Of a stretch of DNA of 64,000 nucleotides, positions 33,552 to 45,100 are shown one piece after another. Positions within the stretch are counted from its first letter, which is position 1; each line of letters begins with the position of its first letter. The stretch is taken from NCBI GenBank assembly GCA_949318235.1, contig OX439130.1, forward strand, positions 43,227,040 to 43,291,039, given 5' to 3'. This stretch comes from Ecdyonurus torrentis (lineage: Eukaryota > Arthropoda > Insecta > Ephemeroptera > Heptageniidae). The notes below the pieces were generated by a model. The model worked only from the letters and a program-made list of their open reading frames with translations. It searched no databases and was not told the origin of the DNA. The position numbers and the translations under genes are program-made.

Positions 33552-34155
33552 ATGTATTATATTTAAGATATTTTCCGTGGAAAACTAAATAATATTTTAA
33601 TTAGAAAATTAGCATTTTGATGTACTATGTAATATTAAAACCATAAACATTTTTTGGGAAATCTAAATAATTAACTTTTTCCCATAATGATATTATAAAG
33701 CTGTTGTTTATTACCTGTGTTGAGGATAATAATATTAATAAAATATATAGTTTGTGTAGTTTATTTTTCAACAACGAGTCATATTATATTATAATGTAGT
33801 ACATATACGTATAGTCGTATAGACGTAGTGATATCCTGCAACCTGCAATGCATAATATATTATGTAGTTCGCACGGTGAAATATTTTACGTCGAATAATA
33901 ATAAAAACATTTGAAAGTGTATTATAATGTGTATAATAGAATTGACTTGAAATGCTCTTCTATGGCATAACATATTAAATCGACATACTATATTACGATA
34001 TCTGCTGCAGTTTTTTGTGTTGCGCACATGATCTCTTTAATTAAAATAAACAAAGAATTGGGTAATATATATTGTCAGCTGCACTGACGCGTGAATTATT
34101 GTTCGTAAAAATTGTTATAATGCGTATATACGTGATCGTGAAAAAAAAAAAAAGG

Positions 34156-34156
<1 letters not shown>

Positions 34157-34212
<56 letters not shown>
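34157..34212. repeat. (TA)n microsatellite
   Basis: About 55 bp of uninterrupted TA. Confidence 0.9.
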
Positions 34213-34215
<3 letters not shown>

Positions 34216-36489
34216 TATATAATTATATATTAATTTCAGGTTACTGAAAAATCACTGAAAATTATTTAATCTTGAAAAGGTGACTGCGATTACTGTCTGA
34301 TAAAAAAAAAATGACATTAAATAAATATTAACAATATTTTATGCTGCTTTATTTTTACAGAACATTGTGCTAACTCAAGACTAATATTAAGTGCTAGGTG
34401 TCATGGTCTTGAACTTAAGTTACAATAATAATGATAATAAATAATAATAATAATAAAAATCAAGAAATAATAAATAAAAAGAGATAGAGGATATACTATA
34501 AAATAATTAAAATACGAGTTAAAAAGTGAAAATAGGAAGGGAATTTTATAATTAAAATGGGTATCATTACATTATAGACATTGACATTATCATATGAAAT
34601 TATGATCTTAAGCATTTTACTATTTTAAATAATTTTTACGTTGACACATGTGTGAGTTAAAATTCAGTTTTATGTTTTATTACGTTTTTGCGATACAAAA
34701 TAAGTGCCTGAAATAAAATTAAAACCTTTAATATGTAATCTGAAAATATGTAAACAATAGTGCCAATATAGAGCACACTTGGTGTCATGTGTGTGAGTGT
34801 GTGTGTGTGTGTATACTGTTATACTGTACAGTATAATATAGATATAATGTAATTGTACTTTATTTTATACTCTTTATAGTATGAAATACATTTTTTTTAA
34901 TATCCAAATGCACGTATAAATAATAAATATCCTACTCGGGAGTAGCCTACTCCTACATAATAATATTGCACTTATCATACCCAATCTGATACAAGATTTC
35001 ACTCACAGACCGGCACTTGGATATCATCAATACTTTTTTTTTTTTTTTTTAAATGCTAGCACTTTTATAATGGCACAGAACAGAACACAGCAGTGCAATT
35101 ACTGCAATTATGTGTTTTATTTTATTTGTATTTTGTATTATTTATGGTGATTTTCATGTCATGTGCTTTTTACGCTAATTGCTAATTGTAATTATAATTA
35201 TACTAATTATTATGCGATCTGAGAGGTGCGCAATGTTTGTGAGCAGTTTGCGAGGAAAAAGTCAAACTCAAAAGAAGACTTTAAAACTTTTATCATTTTC
35301 CCACGAATAAAAAAAAAAGTGAGCAACGAAAAGCGGTTTTCGAGGTCAAAAGAGGGGAAGGGGGAAGCTGTCTGCTGAGGAAGACACAAAACGCAATTTT
35401 TTCGTGAAAATTGACTCGTTTTTAGTGCTTTGATCAGTATAAAGTGAATAGTATAAACTAGTTTTATGTTAAGTATGTAAAATTTAACTATCTAGCTTTC
35501 AAAGCTAGGTGAGATGTGTTTTTAAAGTCACAGAATGGCTGACAAAGCTTCAACAGTCAAAACTCATTAACTTGATTAATTTCTGTAATATCAGTCAATG
35601 CTTTCGTAATAAGTTTCAATCTTCACTATAAATGAAGTGTTCATATTTAATATAATTTAAATATTCATATTTGTAAATGCTATGGACTTCAATTGATATT
35701 AAATTCTTTACTACAAAGTGGTTGGTGCATGCTAGACGCTGTCTTCGCATTTTTTTTTTTTTTTTTTTTTTTTGCGCATATGTACAAAAATTAAAAGCCC
35801 CATATTTTTGTCATTGGGTTATTCATATTTTTACTCCGGCCTTTTCATCAATAAAACAAGTTTAATTTAATGAATTATTTTTATAAGTCCAAGCAAAATT
35901 TCGTATACGAACCAAAGGTAAGCAAATATCGGGCGGGAAACCACTGAAAATGCGCTGATAAGGTTTTGTTGACTTGCAGTTGCATGAATGAAGCTCAGTC
36001 ATAACAAATTTTAGGCATATTTGCAGTTAATTTTTTTTTCTTTGCATACCTGTGTTCAGGGAGCTTGTAATCTCGTACCTTTATTTGCTCAAGTTATCCA
36101 TAGGGAAGAACACACGTTGAATTATAGTAAATCTTATGCATTACAGTACATACATGCATAATATGTATGTACGTAATGATATGATACACACATCATGATA
36201 CATATGTATGTATATGTATTTAACATATATGTTTGTATGTATGCACATAACATTAATTTTATAAGTTCAAATGTATGTACATATACATGCATATCCTCAG
36301 CCTTGCCTGTCGTGTTGCGAAAATATAATTATGCAATTTATTTTCACTACATTTTCTTTATACGAACATTACTGTATTTGATTTGAATGTGTAGACACAA
36401 ATATGCATGAAGTAGGAACATACATATCATGATATCATATAATTAAGTTTATAGTTATGCGCGCATTTTGCATGATGTATTGTACTTAT

Positions 36490-36604
36490 ACAATATTGTC
36501 TATATGCCTATTAATACTAAAAAAATATATGTATGTGTATGTATAACTTATACATACACATACATATATTTTTTTAGTATTAATAGGCATATAGACAATA
36601 TTGT
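36490..36604. repeat. Perfect 57 bp inverted repeat with a 1-base loop
   Basis: Left arm 36490-36546 (ACAATATTGTCTATATGCCT onward) and right arm 36548-36604 are exact inverse copies around a single C at 36547. Transcription from either strand would give a 57 bp perfect hairpin. It lies 84 bp upstream of a probable 5' UTR exon of Ptpmeg. Confidence 0.9.
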
Positions 36605-36687
36605 CAATAAGTATTTTGACAGTATTTGAGTATTGTTTATTTATGTATGTACATATTAAAATTATGATGCATTTTGGTCTATTTCAG

Positions 36688-36739
36688 AGTGCCTTTCAAA
36701 ATTCTCCTTGCTGAATGATGAGACTGAGTGTCACATCAG
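36688..36739 (+). other. Probable non-coding 5' exon of Ptpmeg
   Basis: TCTATTTCAG acceptor (ending 36687) and CACATCAG|GTAAAT donor (36739) define a 52 nt exon containing a short upstream ATG frame. It is placed directly before the coding gene and is inferred from splice signals alone. Confidence 0.45.
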
Positions 36740-37149
36740 GTAAATATATATATTTCTGTTTTAATTCACCATGTTTGTGTAACTGTACTACAGTGTAGAA
36801 GGGAAGAAAGAAAAAAAAAGTCCGTGAACTTTAACTTTAAAAACATTATACAGTAACTCAACATAACAGTAAAAAATAATAATAATAAAAAAAAGCGATC
36901 TGCTGATAACTAGGATAATTATTACTATACACCTAAAAATAATAATAACAATAATAAAATCCAGTCAGGTTGACAATTTTGAATCTAAATAAACAAAAGT
37001 TTATTGATAAAAATAATATAATACTTAACATCTTTTATCATATACCATACATATGAAATACTACTGATAATGATAATATATATTATTTATACGTACCTAT
37101 ATCATGTAGATTTTAAATTATAAAAATATTTGTTTAATTATTGTTTCAG

Positions 37150-37242
37150 GCAGACAATCGTGGTATGATGCAAGATGGTTAACAATAATACTCAATAACT
37201 GTGACAACATCCCTCTGTCAAACTGGACCAGTTGACACAGAG
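37150..37242 (+). other. Probable second non-coding 5' exon of Ptpmeg
   Basis: Acceptor TTGTTTCAG (37141-37149) and donor CACAGAG|GTGAGT (37242) bracket 93 nt with no open frame continuing into the coding exon at 37412. Composition is richer in GC than the flanks. Inferred from splice signals and position. Confidence 0.5.
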
Positions 37243-37421
37243 GTGAGTCACAATTGGAATTAAAAATATATAAAAATAAAAAAACGAGTAAGTTACACCT
37301 CAATGTGATAGTACACTCTATAAATGTTACAGTAATAAGATAATGAATTACCGGTATAATTACTGTATTTTTTTAAAAACTTATATCTTTGTCTTTTCTT
37401 TTATTTTAAAGGAGCCGCAAC

Positions 37422-39094
37422 ATGATAGAGAGCGTGTCGCGGCGAGCTTTCGGTGGCTCTAGTGGAACTTACCATGTAAGAGCTACAGAACTGGCACGTG
37501 ACCGAAGTCTCAAGACTGTCAGCGCAACTGTAACCTTCTTAGATGACTCTCAGCATACGTTTCAACTAGAGGTAAGTGTGAAGTTATCCCTACTTGTATT
37601 TTGATGACAGAATAGTAATTTAAATTGAGAAGGCATTGGTATCAGATGTCAGTAAAATACAAAAGAAGAAGAAAATAACATCACTTAAATAAGAAACAAT
37701 ACGCAGTAAGTAGATTGATTGATGATCTATAATGTACGTTATTTTGTTGAATAGAAACGTGCTAAGGGCCAGGAGCTCCTAGATCTTGTATTTCAACACT
37801 TGGAGCTGGTAGAAAAAGATTACTTTGGGTTGCAGTTCTCTGACAATGGTGCACCTCCCTCCGCTTCAAATTCTGACCTAATGGTATGCCACATTACTGG
37901 ATTATTTCACTACAAAAATTTAACAATGACTTATTTTTGTTCATAGCGTTGGCTGGATCCACTAAAATTAGTGAAAAAGCAGCTACGAAGTAAGTTTTGA
38001 TTTTTTAAATACAGTAAATTATTTTTAGAGGCTCTGTATAATTTAAAATTATTTATCATAAAATGCTATTTCCCATGTACATTTGCATTTTTTTCTTTCT
38101 TTTTGCAAAAATGCTGAGAAAATATCAAAATTTCAAGCTAAAATTTTTAATTATGCATATACTCAGTATACTCATGCAGTTATCTTATTTCAACCAAAGT
38201 TGTTTCTGTTTTGTTTTTTTCATTCAGTTTATACTTACCTACCAGTACTGTTTCTAACCTTATTGCTTACATCTGTCTACAAAGTTTAGGAAAGTTTGGC
38301 GAATAACTAATTTTCTTCTTCTTAATTTCTAGATGGGCAGCTGTATTTCCGAGTTAAATTCTATGTAACTGATCCTAGCAAACTGCAAGAAGAATACACT
38401 CGTTATCATTTCTTCCTGCAGTTACGTCGTGATATTCTTGATGGCAAGCTTATTGTACCTCCCAGCACTGCTTGTCTCCTTGCAAGCTATGCTGTGCAAT
38501 GTAAGTTTAAAACTGCAGTCATTTGTGAATGCTCAACTTTAGTTTTATTATTATTTTAAACAGCTTAGCACAATCTTCCATTAGACTTATTTGCAAAGTT
38601 TTTTCTGTTTAAATTATTAATTACTAGTCAAGCTAGAAAATGCTTGAAATTAAATACTAGCTTTTATGTAAAAAGTTTATTACATACTGTATTATTATTT
38701 TATTTATGAGGCTCTTACTTGACACAACAACTGATCTGTGTGTCAAAATATCTTGTTCAGTTTTGTACAGTATAACATTGAATATTTTAAGAAAAATTAC
38801 TGATTGCAAATGTGTATTAATTTTAGCCGAGCTGGGCGACTTTCACCCAGATGACCACAGTCCAGGCTACCTGAATCAACTGCCCCTTATTCCTGGACAG
38901 ACTGAGGAGATGGAGAAAAAGATTGCTGAATTGCACAAGCTGCACAAGTAAGCCATATTGAGTCATTGATGAAACAATAGAAATATATCTCAAAACCACA
39001 TTAAAAAAAAAAAGTGCTAAACTTAGTAATATGGGAAGCAAAAAGATAAAGAGGATATTCTGCAAGTACTAGTGTCAGGTAATGGGGCTAGAAA

Positions 39095-39139
<45 letters not shown>

Positions 39140-42100
39140 GCTAGTACCACTGCCTGGTGCAAAATGCTTGCATATTTTAACCAATAAATTTAAATTAATT
39201 TTTGTAATTCTATTGTTAAGGGAGTAGGGTACCGACCTTATATCTCAAAATTTAGATGTGTTTTAGATCTAAAATTGGTGTCATTGCGTAGCTTAGGGTC
39301 ACACCTAGGCATGATAAAAATTTCATGACGTTTGACCGTCCCGAAAATAAGAAAAATGTTGTTGAAATTAACATTTGGGCCTTATAAGCTTAAAATTTTA
39401 AAAAATCATATAAAATTAATTTGCACAATGACCTCCCAAAATTTTTATATATTTGAAATTCTCTTAAGCTGAAGTATCATTGTGCAAAATTTCAGATTTT
39501 TTTGACGAGAAAACTTATGAGTCTAATGGCCGACGTCAGTCCCCTACTCCCTTAAGTGGTTATGTTTTCCTCCTTAATTTTTCTATTTTATTCAATAATC
39601 ACTCATGGTGTACAACATAACATAAATTTACAAAATAAGAATATTAAATTAAATACATACATTAAGGGTTGTCTTTAGATGGCTTGTATCTCAAAATCTA
39701 AAAAAGAAAACTTCTTAATTTTTTGATGTCACCTCAAACTTAATGATAAAATTTTCAATACCCGTGACAATCAGATAAGAGAGAAAATATTTATTGAAAT
39801 TTACTTAAATTAACATGGCCTCTTATGGGACTTAAACTTCAAAATATCATAATTCAAAATCTAGCATGGTGACCTCCCAAAACTTTTACATTTTTGGAGT
39901 TGCCTTAACCTAATGTATCACCATGAAAAATTTCAGATTTTTCTTTACGACTTTTTAATCAAATCCCGTAGTAGCTGATTTCCCAACTTAAACATTATTC
40001 TTGAGCATATGCCGTTAGACTAATGCTACAATTAGTACATTTCAGCAAATGATATTGATCACATTGCTCACCACACAATTTACATTTACATGAGGTACCA
40101 CACTCGTGGTACAGTACTCTTTAATTACGCAAATCTTATGGTGAAAACCGTGCACTGCAAATCTAGTGAAAATGTGCCTATTTTTAGAGTTTAGATTTTT
40201 TCAATTAACATTATTAAAGGCCGTGGTATTATTGATAAGTATTTGTGTGCATACCTTGCACACTTTCTATTACCCTTCCAATTTAAAATAACTTTTATAT
40301 AGCCTTTTTTATTTTTTCCAAAGTGCAAGTTTGAAAATGATTTACAAGCATTGTCACAGATAAGGTGAATGTTTTGAATTTTATTAACATCCTAAAAGTA
40401 AAAACTAATATAAAAATTGAATACCCGACCTGATTAAAAAAATGTTTCCTTAATGTTACAGAGGACAGACTCCTGCAGATGCAGAGTTTAATTTCCTGGA
40501 TCATGCTAAAAGACTTGAAATGTATGGAGTTGACCTTCATCGAGCTAGGGTAAGGGTAAGATCCTTTTAGAATCTCTTCTAGAAAACACCAACATTTCCC
40601 TTCTCTAACTTTTCTATACCTTGACGTAACCTCTGTCACCCACCTTACTTTATCTACCTCTTGCCTCTCTTTGGTACCCAAACATAAGCGTACAATGTTT
40701 ATGTTGACTCAAATGATGTTAATTTTTACTATCTTAATAACAGGATAATACAAATAAAGAAATTCAGCTGGGTGTGACTTCTATTGGACTTGTAGTTTTC
40801 CAGAATAATATTAGAATCAATACATTTTCTTGGTCAAAAATTGTCAAGATTTCTTTCAAGAGGAAACAATTTTTCATTCAGCTACGCAGAGAACCAGTAA
40901 GTAATTAATATTTATTATTATTATTTTAATTGGCAATACATTACATTTATACGGAGATTTATTCATGTGATTCTTCATATAAATACTGTATACATATATA
41001 GCATTTCTATTAGATAAGAAGAATGCAATATTATATTGCTATATCTTAACTGGTAAATAATGCTTGTCTTTTGCTGCTAATTGGTATGCATTTTGTTTAG
41101 AAGGAAAACATTTTTGGGAACATTTTATCCCAAGTCCCAATTAACTATAAATAAATAAGATAATCTTTGCCGTTTATCAATTTTCAATTCATTGTACTCT
41201 ATTCTGTCTACCTTTTACTCTCTATTATTATGATATTTTTTACATTATTATTAATTTTGTTAAGAAGCATTTATTGTTATTTTTAATTTTTTAGTACAGC
41301 ATTAACTTAATCTACAGTAATTAATCTCTTTTTTTTTTCTTTTTTTTTTACTCTACTTTGTTTAACAATTAAATTAAAGAAAGATTTATGGATAAGTTTT
41401 AACATAAATCATCATATTTTTTTAGTCTGAAGACTATGATACTCTTCTTGGTTTCAACATGGTGAGCTACAGGTCATCTAAAAACCTGTGGAAGTCTTGC
41501 GTAGAACACCATACATTCTTCCGTCTACATACTCCTAGAGCAAGGGCAAGACGTTTTGTCTTCTCTCTTGGCTCTCGTTTCCGTTACTCAGGTCGTACAG
41601 AGTTTCAAACTGTCGAAGAGAGCAAGCGACGAGCGCGTCTTGAGAGAACATTCATCAGGTAATTTTACCAAACTAGATTTAAAAAATACTTATTTTGTAT
41701 CTTTTACAATCAAATGCATCAATGTAATTTTATACATTTATTTAGGTTAATTTAGGCTAGCATCAATGCACGTAGTAACAAACTGGAAACACATTAAAAT
41801 TTAGCAAATCAGATTTTTTTTCTTTTAAAAATTAAAATCAATTTAAGGAAAAAAACATCGAGGTTAGGATCAATATTAAAGAAAAGGATAGAATAACCAG
41901 CAAGGGCCTTACCACAGTAGAAGTTCTATGGAGAGGTCGAAGTCTCGCATGGCATAGTGTTTTGTTATAAAAAAGTTCATTTTATAACTGAGAGCTTTCG
42001 TCATATATTAATGACATTATCAATCAAAGAAGAAAATTACTTGAGCACATCACCGAGCAGTGTCTTGTCTTGTACTTGTCTTGTACAAGACAAGACACTG

Positions 42101-45100
42101 CTCGGTGATGTGCTCAAGTAATTTTCTTCTTTGATTGATAATGTCATTAATATATGACGAAAGCTCTCAGTTATAAAATGAACTTTTTTATAACAAAACA
42201 CTATGCCATGCAAGACTTCGACCTCTCCATAGAACTTCTACTGTGGTAAGGCCCTTGCTGGTTATTCTATCCTTTTCTTTAATATTGACTTTAAAAATTA
42301 AAATCCTTTTTTATCATGGTAGCTGTATAGTTGTGATTTTATTTAGTAGTAATTTATAAGATTACATACAGCTCTGTTAATCACATAACCTTGTAATTAA
42401 AATTCTATTAAAAATATTCTTAAAGTAAATAAATAAGTAAAAATGGTATTGCATACTATTTGGGTCTACTTGGTAGCTTTCATGTGGTTGAATAATTTAA
42501 AGCTAAATGGCACATGTACTCTATACATGCATTTTTAAAAGAACTGCCTATGGTATTTTAGAACTTTTTTTATATGTAACCATAGCCATACACTAAAGTA
42601 GACACTGGAGTGAGGTCTATAAAAAAAAAAAAAAAAAAAGTGATGAGGTGTGCACAAGTTGTTACAACCAATCATAGTGCTTCTAAATGTGAGCTGTTGA
42701 AAAAATAAGAGCTGCTATCACCATTTGATCAGAAAACGATGGGTCACTGTAGAGAACAATCTAAAGACTACAAAATTTGTTTCTTACATTGATGCAGTCA
42801 GTATTGGGAGTATTAATGATGTTTTAGATCTCCCAGCAGGAAGTTTGCTCGCCAGACAGTACCACAACCTCCAGAAGAGAAACTTAAGCTGGTATTACCC
42901 TCTACTAGAACTGCTCGTTCGTTTGATAATAAAGTTCAGTCTTTGGGAGCAAGGGAGCCAAAGAAAGCATGGGAGGATGGTCTACCATCTGATGAGTAAG
43001 TTGAACTGCAAACATTGATCTAGTTTGACTTGTATATTTGATAAGTATATTTATAGTTTAGTGTCAGTAAATTACTCTATTGGATTTGATTTTACTGAAA
43101 TTTTCATTATAAACTACAATTATGATATAATTCCAAGGTCACTTCCTTGTTCAATTCAAAAACGTCTTTATTAAGGCAAAGGGTAAGGCAAGATTGCCTT
43201 TTTTATCCTTAACCTTATTCTATACTAATATCATACATCAATGTAGATATCATATTATCATATATCATATCAGTTTAGAGAGCACTAAATAACAGAAAAG
43301 AAAAATGTTGCCAGTAATAGTTATCACAAAGTGTTGTTATTGAAAATAGTTGAAGGCTGGTTATTGAATTTAATGTTAACTGCTTTGTTGTTTCAGTGAG
43401 GGTGGATTTTTAGACCGTGGAGAAGTTCCCTTTGCCCCAGTGGTGCCACCACGAGCTGTCTATCCTGATGACGTCCCTGAATCTGAGAGAACCAATTTTG
43501 AGATCCCTCCTTACCTAGAGACTCAGGTATGTACTGTTCAAAGCTACTCAGTTTAATACCAATTGAAGTATACTATTATCATGTAGTATTATATTAAAAT
43601 AGAAAGGGTTTTACATTATTAATTTATTGCAGGATGATTCTCTGGTGACAATACGTATCCAACCTGATGACCAAGGACGTTTTGGTTTTAATGTGAAAGG
43701 AGGCTCAGACCTAGGTATGCCAATCCTTGTGTCCAGAGTGGCTCCCAATACTCCAGCTGATCGATGTTACCCAAGACTCAATGAGGGAGACCAGGTAACT
43801 AACTTCTATTTCTAAATTTGAAAATTATAGGATATAGAAAATTCTGATACTCAACATTTTTTTTTCAAGGTATTGCTAATCAATGCTCGAGAAGTAAGTG
43901 GTCTTGCCCATGATCAAGTAGTGAACCTCATCAGGACATCGCGAGACTCTCAGCCAGGGGGAGAGTTAGTACTCACTGTTAGGCCTAATGGTAAGTCTTG
44001 ACTTTATATCTTTTAGTAAAAAAAAATATATAGGCCTATATATATATTTATGAATATGTAAGTAGACTATACGCATGTTTTATTATAATCTTTTTTGAAA
44101 AATGAAAAATTATTAGAGCATTAGTTTAGAAGTTAGAATTTAAAATGATAGTTAAATATATAGGCACAGGGTTGGGATGTCTCTAATTTCAAATACAGGA
44201 GGCGGAGATCTGAAGAAAATATGGGGATAGAGCACAAAATGGTAAAGTAGCACCAAATTTACTCTTGGCTTTATAATGGCTTTGCCATTTAGTAGAACTT
44301 GTCACTGACGCTGGGCAGAGGGCTCAAAGTGTTAGTTAATTTAAACTTAAATTGTACTTAGTACAGTATGTTCTTTACCATTACAAAAGAAGACTTTGAA
44401 TTAGTTTTTCTTAAAGCACTAGAGTAAAAGTGAAAAAAAGTGACCTATGTTATCAGCAGTTAACCTTAAGATAAAGAGCAAAAGTTTAGAGTGAGTGATG
44501 ATGATTGCAGTGTATGAGGCTGGAGATGCAGAGGAGCCTGCCTTCCAGTATGTGCTTGACGTGCCACACGTCCCAGCAGCAGTACCACGTGCTGATGCCC
44601 TTGCAGAGTCTCTCCTGCTCCTAGCAGAGGGACTTGAGAGTGGCGCGGCCATGGCGCAGTTTGAACAACTCTATCGAAAGAAACCAGGCCTTGCGGCAAA
44701 TGAGTCCAAGAAACCTGATAATGCTGCTAAGAATAGATATCGAGATATATCTCCTTGTAAGTATTCATTGAATAATTTTGTTCATTTGCACTTTGTTTAA
44801 ATTTTGAATAGCTATTCCCAATCATTACTAATAATTCACCAATTGTTATAAACATATAAGTTGATTGTAGATGTTAATTTTATGATAGTGCTGTATAGTA
44901 GGATAATAATGTATAGTAAATTGTAGTATTGTAATCATAATAAATCTGAAACATAATATTAGATATTAGGAAAAAATCGTCTGTGCGATAGTTGATAATA
45001 TATAAAAGATTTGATAGAAACACATAGATAGATTAGGAAAAATTGAGGAATGGGAGATAGTGTGAGCTTATACACTTATACAGTGACGCGAGATAGAGAA

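Larger units (their letters stand above)
32548..36687. promoter_or_regulatory. Region between divergent NOX4-like gene and Ptpmeg
   Basis: The part next to the NOX4-like start (32548-32830) is GC-rich with an (AG)n tract at 32627-32656 and probably holds the NOX4 5' UTR and promoter. It also contains a full-consensus plus-strand donor CTGCAG|GTGAGC at 32750-32761. Further on are (TA)n tracts at 33477-33545 and 34157-34212 and a (TG)n run near 34790-34812. The stretch 35220-35917 ends in a donor-like CCAAAG|GTAAGC and may contain the first non-coding Ptpmeg exon. A perfect 57 bp hairpin sits at 36490-36604. No coding exon was recognised. Confidence 0.5.

Noticed and set aside
42135..42162. Hammerhead-like core (TTGATAA, GTCA/TGAC stem, GAAA) in the right arm of the 41824-42305 palindrome
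   Set aside because: Two invariant bases of the first core box are wrong (C3 and G8), a base is bulged before stem II and no convincing GUH cleavage site or stem I follows. Probably chance.
42725..43018. 97-residue ORF over Ptpmeg exon 9
   Set aside because: It is an alternative frame. The frame that joins exon 8 in phase 2 through the acceptor at 42827 gives [10 protein letters not shown], which matches PTPN4, so this ORF is a shadow.
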